From Shimia isoporae (lineage in GTDB: Bacteria; Pseudomonadota; Alphaproteobacteria; Rhodobacterales; Rhodobacteraceae), in the NCBI RefSeq assembly GCF_004346865.1, contig NZ_SMGR01000001.1:1984001-2048000 (forward strand): 64,000 nt of DNA. Reading direction: 5' to 3'. Within the stretch, counting starts at the first letter, position 1; the number at the start of each line of letters is the position of its first letter. The position numbers were made by a program, and so were the translations under genes. The notes beneath the pieces were generated by a model. The model did not search any database. It was not told the DNA's origin and saw only the letters and a program-made list of their open reading frames with translations. Below, piece by piece: positions 32,346 to 41,684 of the stretch.

Positions 32346-34154
32346 ATGTTTCAGAACTTCACCACATCTGCCAATCCGGAATTTGGACCAGCTCGCCTTG
32401 CCAGCTTGCGTGAGGTTATGTCAGCACGAGGGTTGGATGGGTTTCTGGTCCCCCGTGCGGACGCCCATCAAGGCGAATATGTAGCGCCATGTGATGAGCG
32501 CCTTTCATGGCTGACGGGGTTTACTGGCAGCGCAGGGTTCTGCGTTGTACTGGCTGACGTAGCAGGCGTATTTGTTGACGGCAGATACCGCACGCAGGTG
32601 CGCGAACAGGTCGCTGATTGCTTCACCCCGGTTAATTGGCCAGAAGTGCTGCCCGGGCCCTGGATCAGGGCAGCACTCAAGGCTGGTCGCGTTGGATTTG
32701 ATCCAAAACTCTATACCGTAGGGCAAATTGCGGCGATTCAAGATGCTCTGGAAGGATCCGCTGTTGAACTGGTTGCCTCGGAAAACCTGATTGACCGCAT
32801 CTGGGAGGACCGTCCCGCTCCACCGTCGGAACCGGCCGTCGTACAGCCGCTCTCATTTGCCGGCGAATCGCACCAAGACAAACGAATGCGCCTTGCTAAG
32901 TCCTTGAAAAAGGATGGGCACAGCGCTGCAGTTATCACGTTGCCCGACGAAATCTGCTGGCTGCTGAATATTCGAGGCGCCGACATTGCCCGCAATCCGC
33001 TCGCCCAAGGCTTCGCCGCTTTGCACGCAGACGGGCACGTAGATCTTTGGATGGACCCTCAAAAACTTGTAGACGTCAAAGACCACTTGAGCGCCGAGGT
33101 CCGTTTACATGATCAACACAGTTTCTGGGGTTCACTTGCAACCAAACTGTCCGGCAAAGAAGGCCCTGTGCGTCTGGACAAAGATAGCGTCCCTGTCGCC
33201 GTCAAAACTGCACTCGACGCCGCGGAAATAGAAACGGTTTTTGGTCCGGCACCGTGCGCCCTTCCAAAAGCGCGCAAAAACGCCACAGAGATCGCGGGTA
33301 TGCGCGAAGCCCATCTGCGGGACGGAAGCGCTGTTGCGAACTTCCTCTCATGGTTCGACGCACAGGACAAAACAACACTCACAGAAATTGACCTTGTCAC
33401 AAAACTCGAAGAGTGCAGACGCGCAACAAACGCGCTTCTCGAAATCAGTTTTGACACCATCGCCGGAGCCGGCCCCAACGGCGCGATCATGCACTACCGC
33501 GTGACCGAAGACACCAATCGTCAGTTAAAGGAAGGCGACCTGATTGTTCTGGACAGCGGAGGTCAGTACCGCGACGGCACGACCGACATAACACGCACTC
33601 TCGCCGTGGGTGACATAAACGAAGAAGCCAAGCGAGCGTTCACCCGCGTTCTTCAGGGCATGATTGCCGTTTCGAAACTGCGATGGCCGGTCGGGCTCGC
33701 TGGCAGCCATCTGGAAGCATTTGGGCGCGCGCCGCTCTGGAACGCGGGCCAGGACTTCGACCATGGTTTAGGGCACGGCGTCGGAGCTTACCTGTGCGTG
33801 CACGAAGGACCACAACGACTGTCACGGGCAGGTCATGTGCCCTTGGAAAAAGGCATGATCCTGTCAAACGAACCTGGCTATTACCGTCCGGGAGAGTTTG
33901 GCATTCGTATCGAAAACCTTGTTGTCGTAGACGAAGCCCCGTCGACGGCCGACAGCGACAGACATCGCGACATGCTCCAATTCGAAACGCTCACATTCGT
34001 TCCGATCGACCGCAATCTGATCACCCTGCACATGCTGACACCCGCCGAGGTCGACTGGATTAACGCCTATCACGAGACATGCCGTCACGTTTTGGAGCCA
34101 AGACTGGTTGGCGACGCGCGGTTATGGTTGGCTCAAGCCACCGCTCCACTGTAA
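32346..34154 (+). CDS. Aminopeptidase P family (M24B) metallopeptidase
   Basis: This 602-residue peptidase removes N-terminal residues before proline. Two creatinase-like N-terminal domains (from about residue 15 to 300) precede the pita-bread catalytic domain. The metal ligands are visible: the two aspartates in VLDSGGQYRDGTTDITR, the histidine in GLGHGVGAYLCVHEGP, and the glutamates in SNEPGYYRPGEFGIRIEN. At 602 residues it fits the long form (as in eukaryotic XPNPEP1), larger than E. coli PepP. The ATG at 32346 has AAGGAG upstream. It is transcribed after the thioesterase gene with a 108-base gap. Confidence 0.95.
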   Translation: MFQNFTTSANPEFGPARLASLREVMSARGLDGFLVPRADAHQGEYVAPCDERLSWLTGFTGSAGFCVVLADVAGVFVDGRYRTQVREQVADCFTPVNWPEVLPGPWIRAALKAGRVGFDPKLYTVGQIAAIQDALEGSAVELVASENLIDRIWEDRPAPPSEPAVVQPLSFAGESHQDKRMRLAKSLKKDGHSAAVITLPDEICWLLNIRGADIARNPLAQGFAALHADGHVDLWMDPQKLVDVKDHLSAEVRLHDQHSFWGSLATKLSGKEGPVRLDKDSVPVAVKTALDAAEIETVFGPAPCALPKARKNATEIAGMREAHLRDGSAVANFLSWFDAQDKTTLTEIDLVTKLEECRRATNALLEISFDTIAGAGPNGAIMHYRVTEDTNRQLKEGDLIVLDSGGQYRDGTTDITRTLAVGDINEEAKRAFTRVLQGMIAVSKLRWPVGLAGSHLEAFGRAPLWNAGQDFDHGLGHGVGAYLCVHEGPQRLSRAGHVPLEKGMILSNEPGYYRPGEFGIRIENLVVVDEAPSTADSDRHRDMLQFETLTFVPIDRNLITLHMLTPAEVDWINAYHETCRHVLEPRLVGDARLWLAQATAPL

Positions 34155-34248
34155 AAGAGCGTTCTGGACAGACTGCCCGCTGACATAGTTCTGATACATT
34201 GCGCGGGGATAGAAGGCGGACGACAAGGACGCGACCGAGGGGAATACG

Positions 34249-34590
34249 ATGACACGGATCACAATACGCAAAGCACCCGGCAACTGGACAATCCGCGCTG
34301 GCGGTGCCGTTATTGGCGAAAGCAGCAACGCGCTGGAACTCAGCGAAGGTGACTACGAGCCGGTGATCTATTTTCCGCGTGAAGATATCGCAATGGCGTT
34401 TCTGGACGAAAGTGCACACAGCACGCATTGTCCGTACAAAGGCGACGCATCCTATTTCTCGATTGTGACCAAAAGCCAAACGATCGAGAACGCCGCCTGG
34501 AGCTACGAAACGCCAATTGAGGCAGTCGAGAGTATCAAGGACCACATCGCGTTTTATTCGACTGACCTCGTCGCCGTTGAGCGTGTCTGA
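34249..34590 (+). CDS. DUF427 family protein
   Basis: This 113-residue protein shows the DUF427 pattern: YFPREDI, the CPYKGDASYFS strand, AWSYETP, and the DHIAFY near the C-terminus. The fold is a single small beta-rich domain, and the function is unknown. GAGGGGAA precedes the ATG. It lies 42 bases before the ABC ATPase gene and could be the first gene of that operon. Confidence 0.88.
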   Translation: MTRITIRKAPGNWTIRAGGAVIGESSNALELSEGDYEPVIYFPREDIAMAFLDESAHSTHCPYKGDASYFSIVTKSQTIENAAWSYETPIEAVESIKDHIAFYSTDLVAVERV

Positions 34591-34632
34591 TCCCTGTTGA
34601 CGTAGGCAAGTCAGTGACCGACAAATCAGGTT

Positions 34633-35316
34633 ATGACAGTTGAACTGATCGATCTGCGATACACGTGGCCCGGAAGCTCGCAACCGGTTCTCGACATAAA
34701 ATCCTTTACTGTGAATGCAGGTGAACGCGTTTTGTTACGCGGGCCAAGCGGATGCGGAAAATCAACGCTACTGGCAGCACTGTCCGGTGTGATCGACGTT
34801 CCCGGTGGCTGTGTGCGCATTGCAGGACAAGACTTGGGCGCATTGGCGGGTTCGCAGCGTGACGCATTTCGCGCGGACCATATCGGCTTGATCTTTCAGG
34901 TGTTCAATCTGATCCCTTGGCTCTCTGCCCGTGACAATGTTCTTTTGCCCTGCAGGTTTTCTTCTGTCCGACGCCGACGCCTGTCCGATGCGGCCACAAC
35001 AACTGCGACTGCCCTCCTCGACGCTTTGGGTTTGCAAGATCAAGCGGACTCGAAAGCCGGCACACTAAGTATCGGTCAACAACAGCGCGTCGCTGCGGCA
35101 CGTGCCATGATCGGCGCTCCGGAATTGGTGTTGGCGGATGAACCAACCTCTGCACTCGATCCAGAGGCAAAGGACCGATTTATGGAATTGCTGAGCGCCG
35201 AGGCAGCTCGAACCGGCGCATCTCTTCTCGTGGTCAGTCATGATCCCGGCTTGGAACGGCACTTTGATCGGACCGTGCACATGACAGACATAAATGCAGC
35301 GGTGGTGGCACGATGA
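34633..35316 (+). CDS. ABC transporter ATPase, LolD/MacB-like
   Basis: This 227-residue ATPase has a Walker A GPSGCGKST (37-45), a Q-loop in LIFQVF, the signature LSIGQQQR (145-152), a Walker B LVLADEPT (165-172) and a switch His in VVSHD. The size and sequence match LolD/MacB-like type VII ABC systems, which work as mechanotransmission machines and do not move a solute through a channel. It overlaps the permease by ATGA. With the permease and the DUF3299 gene it resembles the zinc-regulated PA4064-PA4066 locus of Pseudomonas aeruginosa; that comparison is from memory. Confidence 0.92.
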   Translation: MTVELIDLRYTWPGSSQPVLDIKSFTVNAGERVLLRGPSGCGKSTLLAALSGVIDVPGGCVRIAGQDLGALAGSQRDAFRADHIGLIFQVFNLIPWLSARDNVLLPCRFSSVRRRRLSDAATTTATALLDALGLQDQADSKAGTLSIGQQQRVAAARAMIGAPELVLADEPTSALDPEAKDRFMELLSAEAARTGASLLVVSHDPGLERHFDRTVHMTDINAAVVAR

Positions 35317-36557
35317 TTGTTTATGCCTTCCAAAGTCTTTGGAACCGCCGTCTGGTCGTCGCTCTCACAGTCCTTTCATTGGCAATGGCGATTGCTCTTA
35401 TTCTTGGGGTGGAACGGCTGCGCGACAGCGCTCGCGCTTCATTTGCCAACACTGCTTCGGGTATCGACCTGATTATTGCCCCGCGCGGTAATGACGTTCA
35501 GATATTGATGGCCACTGTATTCGGTGTCGGCTCCACGGGCACTGCCATGCAATGGGAGAGCTACGAAAAAATTTCCCGGATGCCCGGAGTTGGCTGGACG
35601 GTTCCATTGATGATGGGCGACAACCATCGCGGTTATCCGGTGATAGGAACCACGCCCAGCTATTTCGAGCACTTCCGCCACAGCGGCGGAAGTCAATTGA
35701 TGTTTTCGGACGGCAGGCCATTCGGAACAGGTGATGAAGCTGTCATTGGCAGCGAAGTGGCGGTCCGGTTTGGCTACGGCATCGGTGACTCGCTGGTGAA
35801 TGCTCACGGCGCAGGAGCGGTTTCCTTCGAGATGCACGACGATGCGCCATTTTCCGTTTCCGGTATTCTGAAACCCACCGGCACTGCTGTTGATCGGATG
35901 GTCTTCATTAGCACGAACGGCTTTGACGCCCTGCACGAAGGATATCGCCAGCCTGCGGCCGATCCCTTCTCTTCTGCGGCTGATGCGAAAACACAGGAAC
36001 ACCCTCAACAGATAAACGCCGTTTTTTTAGGACTTTCGCAGCGGACGGCGATCCTCGGAATTCAGCGTGCCTTGCAGACCGAGTCCGATGAGGCGCTTAG
36101 TGCCGTAATGCCAAACGTGGCCCTCCTGCAGCTCTGGTCAATCACAGGCACCGCAGAAGGCGCCCTACAACTCATGTCGATCGCGGTGGCTGCTGCGAGC
36201 TTGATCGGCATGGTGGTGATGCTCTCAGCGGCTCTGGAGGCACGTCGTCGCGAGTTTGCCATCCTGCGGTCAGTCGGCGCCGCTCCGCGAACAGTTTTTG
36301 GTTTGATTGTCTCGGAAGCCCTGATGATGGCGCTTATGGGAATTCTGCTAGGCTTGTTGCTCCTGACTGTAGCAGTCTTTCTTGCCAACCCGATCCTGTC
36401 CGCAAACTTCGGCTTTCGGTTGCAATTGGCCGCCTTCAGCGCCCACGAAATGCTGATAGTGCTCGCGGTATTTTGTTTTGCTGCTTTGGCAAGCCTTCTG
36501 CCAGCATGGCGGGTGTATCGCACGACTTTGTCCGACGGGTTGACGGCCCGTTTATGA
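35313..36557 (+). CDS. ABC permease, FtsX/MacB-like
   Basis: This 414-residue permease has one N-terminal membrane helix, a large periplasmic domain (about residues 40-260), and three C-terminal helices, the FtsX/MacB layout. EARRREFAILRSVGAAPRTVFGLIVSE is the conserved cytoplasmic loop that contacts the ATPase. Text such as GIDLIIAPRGNDVQILMATVFGVGS in the periplasmic domain matches permeases paired with DUF3299 proteins. It overlaps the ATPase gene by ATGA, so they form one transporter. Confidence 0.92.
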   Translation: MIVYAFQSLWNRRLVVALTVLSLAMAIALILGVERLRDSARASFANTASGIDLIIAPRGNDVQILMATVFGVGSTGTAMQWESYEKISRMPGVGWTVPLMMGDNHRGYPVIGTTPSYFEHFRHSGGSQLMFSDGRPFGTGDEAVIGSEVAVRFGYGIGDSLVNAHGAGAVSFEMHDDAPFSVSGILKPTGTAVDRMVFISTNGFDALHEGYRQPAADPFSSAADAKTQEHPQQINAVFLGLSQRTAILGIQRALQTESDEALSAVMPNVALLQLWSITGTAEGALQLMSIAVAAASLIGMVVMLSAALEARRREFAILRSVGAAPRTVFGLIVSEALMMALMGILLGLLLLTVAVFLANPILSANFGFRLQLAAFSAHEMLIVLAVFCFAALASLLPAWRVYRTTLSDGLTARL

Positions 36558-36590
36558 TTGGTTTCAGTGCGTTTGGAAAATGAGGCGGCA

Positions 36591-37244
36591 ATGAAAAAAT
36601 TCCTAATCCCTGCGGCATTTGTGTTGGTGGCATCAATCGCACAGGCTTCCGAGCCACAGGCCGTCGGGTGGTCTGATCTTGCACCGCCTGTCACCCCATA
36701 CGAAAACCCGTTTGAAGCGCTTTCCAGCAAGCAAATGAATCGTCTGGCGCATCTATTGCAATTGCGGACACTTGCGGACACGGGAACCGACGCTACGGCA
36801 GCGGAAGACGCCCAAATTTTGGAACAGGAACTCATCGCAGACGGGCTGGATGTGGATTTCCTTTTCGCAGAACGCGAGCGGATCATGAACGTTCGCATGA
36901 ACGACGCTACCGCGCCGAACGAAGAGGTGGTCGGGAAAAACATTCGGATCCCGGGATACTTGCTTCCACTGGAGATCAAGGACGGGCGGGCTGTCGATTT
37001 TCTGTTGGTTCCGACGGTGGGGGCTTGCATCCATACGCCGCCGCCTCCAGCGAACCAGATTGTCCACGTTTCCTATCCTGAAGGCTTCGAAACGAAGGGC
37101 CTCTACACACCCATCTGGCTTTCTGGGGAACTCGTCAGTGACTATCAACAAAAGTCGCTTTGGTTGGTGGATGGCAACACCAATGTAGACGTCACATACA
37201 CGATGAATGCGACATCCGTCGAACTCTATTCGGCGTCCGAATAA
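36591..37244 (+). CDS. DUF3299 family exported protein
   Basis: This 217-residue protein has a signal peptide (MKKFLIPAAFVLVASIAQA, cleavage near residue 19) followed by the DUF3299 domain, in which IRIPGYLLPLEI and VGACIHTPPPPANQIV (with Cys and His) are typical. It starts 33 bases after the permease and is the periplasmic partner of the ABC system. The CIHTPPP segment could bind metal. In Pseudomonas aeruginosa the related genes respond to zinc through Zur; no Zur box was seen here. The start is the ATG at 36591, since the extension to 36558 would place polar residues before the signal. Confidence 0.85.
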   Translation: MKKFLIPAAFVLVASIAQASEPQAVGWSDLAPPVTPYENPFEALSSKQMNRLAHLLQLRTLADTGTDATAAEDAQILEQELIADGLDVDFLFAERERIMNVRMNDATAPNEEVVGKNIRIPGYLLPLEIKDGRAVDFLLVPTVGACIHTPPPPANQIVHVSYPEGFETKGLYTPIWLSGELVSDYQQKSLWLVDGNTNVDVTYTMNATSVELYSASE

Positions 37245-37250
37245 GCCGGA

Positions 37251-38939
37251 TCAGGAATGCTCTTCCGCAGCGGTATCTGAGAGGGCCTTGTTGAAAGCCC
37301 GCAAGGCATCGACGTGAAACACTGCCCCCAATAGCTCTGGAGGTTGCCCTTCTCCGCCAAGCGTCACCACAGGTACAAACGCGGCACCCGAAGCTTCGAA
37401 CATCGGCATCACACTCTCCAATGTGGCGCTGGCATCGACATAGCTGCCTTCGGCAACCATTTCCCAACACCGTTCTTCGGGCGCGGCCTTAGGATCACTC
37501 TGCGATCGCATGACACCCGCAACTGAACAAATCGACAAGAGATACGCTTGTGGTCCAGCTGCGATGTGCACTCCGCGCCGTTCCAGTTGGGTCAAAAAGA
37601 ACGATTGATCCACCAGACGCGAACTCAGCGCCGTGGAGATAGACACGGCAACCATCACAGCCAGCCCCGTTTGCCAGTCTCCCGTCATTTCGAACACGAT
37701 AAGTGTTGTGGAAATCGGCGCTCCCAACACAGCGGCGGCAACCGCCCCCAATCCCGCAAGCGCATAAAGCGTGGTGGTTCCCGAAACGTCGGGGAAAATC
37801 GCAGTGGCAATCAGACCAAAAGCCAAACCGGTCAACGCTCCGACCATGAGCGCGGGAGAAAACACTCCGCCCCCCATGCGGCCGGCCATTGTGATCGACA
37901 CAGCTATAACCTTCAGAACCGCAAACACCACAGCTTCGTGCAAAACGAGTTGTCCGGTGAGTGCAGCAGAAGTGGTTTCATACCCAACTCCGATGATATG
38001 CGGAAAGTAAATGGCGATCCCGCCAAGTAAGGCACCAGAGATTGCAGGGCGGAGCCAGCGAGGTATACGCAGGTCTTCCTGCAAGTGGCTAGCCATGTCC
38101 TCGGACCAGAAGATCGTCCACATAAGAGCCACTGCAACCAGTCCGCATAAACCACCCAGCATCAGAAACGCTGGCAGTTCCTGATAAAACTGCAACGCCG
38201 TTGCCGTAGGCAGCGTAAACTCCGTAACGTCCCCGAACTCCAGCCGGTTGATCACTGTACCCGCCACTGAGGCGATGACAATGGGAGCAAATGCATGCAC
38301 AGCAAAGTGGCGCAGGACCACTTCCAAAGCGAACAATGCGCCCGCTATGGGCGCGTTGAAAGATGCCGAAACCGCCGCTGCCACAGCACAGCCGAGCAGA
38401 TCTCTCCCAGTGATCCCGTCCGCCTTGATACGATCGCTGACCCACGTCGCGATCGCGCCAGCCATGTGAACAACGGGTCCCTCCCGCCCGGTTGAGCCAC
38501 CGGAACTCAAAGTGATCAGAGACGCCAAAGCCGAGGCCACACCGGCCTTGCGCTCAACACGCCCCTCATACAGAGCCGCACCCTGTATCACGTCCGCGAC
38601 CGAACGAACCCGGCCGTCTGGCGTGAAGTTGTGAAGAATGATACCGACAACAAGCCCGCCAACCGTCGGAATGACGAGCAACCAGAACCATGGCAAAGTG
38701 TTTGCAAAAGTGTGCAACTGCGTCAGGTCTTCAGTGCCATAGAGCGTTGATTGTAGCCAATGAATGCCCTTGCGGAAGGCCAGAGCGGCAAACCCTGCGG
38801 CAATCCCGATGCCCAATGCTATTAGCCAGAACTGGAACTGGCTTGGCCCCTTGTCCACCAGCACACGCCACCCGCCGCGACAGGTCTCTGCCGCCTCATG
38901 CGCGCTTTCTTTCAGGAACGAGCCAACGGACTTCGCCAT
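37251..38939 (-). CDS. CLC-type chloride channel protein
   Basis: This 562-residue membrane protein has the CLC fold. The gating glutamate is Glu153 in GREGP (151-155), and GGGVFSP matches the GxFxP filter motif. The position of the internal proton glutamate of E. coli ClcA (LFIIEE) reads LFALEV, with valine (residue 207), as in eukaryotic CLC channels, so a channel and not a chloride/proton antiporter is suggested. A C-terminal cytoplasmic region (about 470-562, with ALESVMPMFEASGAAFVPV-like text) looks like CBS domains. It is convergent with the DUF3299 gene, with stops only 6 bases apart. Confidence 0.9.
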   Translation of the reverse strand: MAKSVGSFLKESAHEAAETCRGGWRVLVDKGPSQFQFWLIALGIGIAAGFAALAFRKGIHWLQSTLYGTEDLTQLHTFANTLPWFWLLVIPTVGGLVVGIILHNFTPDGRVRSVADVIQGAALYEGRVERKAGVASALASLITLSSGGSTGREGPVVHMAGAIATWVSDRIKADGITGRDLLGCAVAAAVSASFNAPIAGALFALEVVLRHFAVHAFAPIVIASVAGTVINRLEFGDVTEFTLPTATALQFYQELPAFLMLGGLCGLVAVALMWTIFWSEDMASHLQEDLRIPRWLRPAISGALLGGIAIYFPHIIGVGYETTSAALTGQLVLHEAVVFAVLKVIAVSITMAGRMGGGVFSPALMVGALTGLAFGLIATAIFPDVSGTTTLYALAGLGAVAAAVLGAPISTTLIVFEMTGDWQTGLAVMVAVSISTALSSRLVDQSFFLTQLERRGVHIAAGPQAYLLSICSVAGVMRSQSDPKAAPEERCWEMVAEGSYVDASATLESVMPMFEASGAAFVPVVTLGGEGQPPELLGAVFHVDALRAFNKALSDTAAEEHS

Positions 38940-38998
38940 AGTGCCTCGGCGGTTTCGGAGTTCTTATTCCGGTTTAGTCCGATTTGCAGGCAGGCGCA

Positions 38999-39014
38999 AA
39001 GAGGAAACCCTCAA
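38999..39014 (-). terminator. Weak terminator-like hairpin after recN
   Basis: On the minus strand GAGG (39012-39009) pairs with CCTC (39004-39001) around a four-base loop, followed by TTTGC. The stem is only four pairs, so it may not act. Confidence 0.3.
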
Positions 39015-39037
39015 AAACCACTCACCTTTTCGCGCGT

Positions 39038-40684
39038 TTAGCCCAAAAGCGACTTGGCGGCAGCACGTGCTTCAGCGGTGATGGTGTCGCCAGACAACAT
39101 GCGTGCGACTTCATCTACTCGCGCTTCCGGTGCCAGCGGCACAACCTCACTCAAAGTGATGTTGTCTACAATGCGCTTCTGGACGCGCCAATGATGTGCA
39201 CCCAAAGCAGCAACTTGCGGAGAGTGAGTCACGACCAATACCTGTCCGCCATCTGCCAAAGCTTTCAAACGCCGACCAACCGCGTCCGCGGTCGCTCCGC
39301 CCACTCCGCGGTCAATTTCATCAAAGATCATGGTTATTCCCTGATCTTCGGAAGTCAGGCACACTTTCAGCGCCAGAAGAAACCGGCTCAATTCCCCGCC
39401 CGAAGCGATCTTTCCAAGCGGTCCTGCCGGCGCTCCAGGGTTGGTGGCCACGACAAATTCAACAAGGTCCTGCCCCTCTGGGCCCGCCTCGGCGCGTTCA
39501 ACACGCGTTTCAAAGACCGCCCGCTCCATTTTCAATGGCGCAAGTTCTGACATCACCGCCGCGTCCAGCCTCCCCGCAGCAGCCCGACGCATTGCGCTCA
39601 GTGCTTCTGCAACCGTTTCGTAATCCGACTGAGCTTTACGAAGTTCATCTTTCAGCGACGTGATATGCCCTTCGCCCGCGTCCAAAGCCGCGAGACGATT
39701 TCGTAATTCTTCGGCAAACTCGCCCAGCACATCAGGGGCGACATCATGTTTCCGAGCGAGTGCCCGGATCGCAAACAAACGTTCCTCCGTTTGCTCCAGC
39801 TCATGCGGGTTGAATTCGAGAGCCTCCAAAGTCCTCTGGACGCCATCAACGGCGTCTCCGAGTTCGTTGAGAGCTCGCTCCAAAGCGGCCACCGGAGCGG
39901 TCAGATGATCTCCGGTCTCAGGCAAAGCGCTCTCCAACCATCTAAGAGCGTCCCCTATCGCCCCCTCGGCGCCACCTGAGCCCATCATGTCATGAGCCCT
40001 CGCAACGTTCTCGCGGACCTTCTCCGCCCCCTGCATCATGCGTCGACGCGCATCCAGATCCGCTTCCTCGCCGGGTTGCGGATCAAGTTGATCCAACTCG
40101 CCGACTGCATGGCGCAGGAAATCTTCCTCAGAACGCACGGCCTCTAACTCGGCCTCCGCGTCTGCCAAAGCCTTGCGTGCCGTTCCCAAGGCGGACCATG
40201 CGCTCCGCACGTCCCGCCGAGCGCCTTCTGTCTCCGCGAACGCATCCAACAGCGCACGGTGACCTTTCGGGTCCAGCAAACCACGGTCATCATGCTGTCC
40301 ATGCAGCTCAATCAGGGTTTCCGAAAGACGTCGCAACACCTCGCCCGAACACCGGCGATCGTTGACCCAAGCCGTTTTTCGGCCGTCAGCTCGGTTCACA
40401 CGACGCAAGATCAGCTCATCACCGCCCGGGATTCCGGCGTCTTCAAGAATCGCGTGTGCAGGATGCCCGCTGGGCAAATCAAACTCGGCGACAACCTCGC
40501 CCTGCTCCGCCCCTGCGCGGACCAGTTCCGCGCGTCCACGCCAACCCAGCACAAAGCCCAAACTGTCCAGCAAGATTGACTTGCCCGCGCCAGTTTCACC
40601 GGTCAGCACATTCAGGCCCGGCTGGAAGGCGAGCTCCAACCGGTCAATGATCAGCATGTCTCGAATATCAAGCGCGCGCAGCAT
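39038..40684 (-). CDS. recN: DNA repair protein RecN
   Basis: This 548-residue SMC-like ATPase takes part in repair of double-strand breaks. Walker A is GETGAGKS (29-36). Long coiled-coil segments occupy about residues 150-350. The C-terminal signature LSRFLLALK and Walker B MIFDEIDRGVGG follow. It starts 36 bases after bamD ends on the same strand, so it may be transcribed with bamD. No LexA box was found just upstream, although recN is SOS-controlled in many bacteria. Confidence 0.97.
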   Translation of the reverse strand: MLRALDIRDMLIIDRLELAFQPGLNVLTGETGAGKSILLDSLGFVLGWRGRAELVRAGAEQGEVVAEFDLPSGHPAHAILEDAGIPGGDELILRRVNRADGRKTAWVNDRRCSGEVLRRLSETLIELHGQHDDRGLLDPKGHRALLDAFAETEGARRDVRSAWSALGTARKALADAEAELEAVRSEEDFLRHAVGELDQLDPQPGEEADLDARRRMMQGAEKVRENVARAHDMMGSGGAEGAIGDALRWLESALPETGDHLTAPVAALERALNELGDAVDGVQRTLEALEFNPHELEQTEERLFAIRALARKHDVAPDVLGEFAEELRNRLAALDAGEGHITSLKDELRKAQSDYETVAEALSAMRRAAAGRLDAAVMSELAPLKMERAVFETRVERAEAGPEGQDLVEFVVATNPGAPAGPLGKIASGGELSRFLLALKVCLTSEDQGITMIFDEIDRGVGGATADAVGRRLKALADGGQVLVVTHSPQVAALGAHHWRVQKRIVDNITLSEVVPLAPEARVDEVARMLSGDTITAEARAAAKSLLG

Positions 40685-40720
40685 CGTCAGCCAATCCGCA
40701 AGGCAAAGCCTTGCTGCCCC

Positions 40721-41575
40721 TTACAGCCACTTGCCCTTGAGCGTTTGGCGGTAAACCTGTTTCAACCAGCCGTCGCTTGCCGCCTCAAGTTCGAGGCCAC
40801 GCCCGGTCAAAAGCTTGTAGCTGTCCTCGTACCAACTTGTGGCTTGGAAGTTGTGTCCAAGAATTGCACCAGCTGTCTGGGCTTCCGCTGTCAGACCAAT
40901 GGACAAATAGGCTTCAACCAAACGATGCAGCGCCTCTGCCGTGTGCGTTGTGGTCTGGAAGTCCTCGACGACAACGCGGAAACGACTGATGGCCGCGCCG
41001 TAGTGATCCCGACGAAGATAATAGCGGCCGATTTCCATCTCTTTGGATGCCAAGTGGTCGAACGCTAGGTCAAATTTGAGAATTGAAGAACGAGCATATT
41101 CGGTGTCGGGGTAGATCTCGATCACTTTGCGCAACTCTTGCAGAGCCTGGAAAGTCAGCCCCTGATCGCGGCCGACTTCGTCGATCTGATCATAGTAACT
41201 AAGCGCAAGAAGATACTGCGCATAGGCCGCATCCTCCGACGCCGGGAAAAAGTCGATATACCGCTGAGCCGCCGCGCGACTTTCAGGATAGAGCTTCTCT
41301 TGGTGATAGCTGAAAGCCTGCATGATAATCGCACGCTCGGTCAGCTCCGAGTATGGATACAGACGTTCGATCTCCGAGAAATAGAACGCCGCATCCTCTC
41401 CGCGACCTCGACCAAGTTCCCATTCGCCGCGGCCATAGATCTGTTCAGCTGTGAATCCGTCAAGGGAGAAGTCGCCGCGTTTGACACGATCCGTTGTCGT
41501 ATCTCCACACGCAGTGACCACCATCAAGGCAAGAATCGATCCGGCAATGCGAACGCGTGTCTTGATGCCTGCCAT
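40721..41575 (-). CDS. bamD: Outer membrane assembly lipoprotein BamD
   Basis: This 284-residue lipoprotein is part of the BAM complex that folds beta-barrels into the outer membrane. The lipobox VTAC puts the lipidated cysteine at residue 23. TPR repeats follow, with YFSEIERLYPYSELTERAII and YIDFFPASEDAAYAQYLLALSYY typical of BamD. The ATG at 41575 was chosen, with a TTG at 41584 as an alternative. It lies between lpxC and recN, both on the same strand, as in many Alphaproteobacteria. Confidence 0.95.
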   Translation of the reverse strand: MAGIKTRVRIAGSILALMVVTACGDTTTDRVKRGDFSLDGFTAEQIYGRGEWELGRGRGEDAAFYFSEIERLYPYSELTERAIIMQAFSYHQEKLYPESRAAAQRYIDFFPASEDAAYAQYLLALSYYDQIDEVGRDQGLTFQALQELRKVIEIYPDTEYARSSILKFDLAFDHLASKEMEIGRYYLRRDHYGAAISRFRVVVEDFQTTTHTAEALHRLVEAYLSIGLTAEAQTAGAILGHNFQATSWYEDSYKLLTGRGLELEAASDGWLKQVYRQTLKGKWL

Positions 41576-41647
41576 AGTGCTCAACCTCTTGATCTTCCTG
41601 ACGGCAATTCCCCGCCCTAGGACAAGCTGTTAGCACAGAAAATTGCG

Positions 41648-41669
41648 GTGCAAAACGCCTTTGGCGTCA
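41648..41669 (-). terminator. Short terminator-like hairpin after lpxC
   Basis: ACGCC (41655-41659) and GGCGT (41663-41667) pair around TTT; on the minus strand a short TTTTG follows. The stem is short and it may only attenuate lpxC read-through into bamD. Confidence 0.35.
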
Positions 41670-41684
41670 TTTCGGGCACTTGGA

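Noticed and set aside
34155-34632. A Zur box before the DUF427 or ABC genes
   Set aside because: No palindrome of the GTTATANNNTATAAC kind is present in either gap.
40685-40720. A LexA box before recN
   Set aside because: The 36-base gap has no GTTC or GAAC pair; recN seems to be read with bamD.
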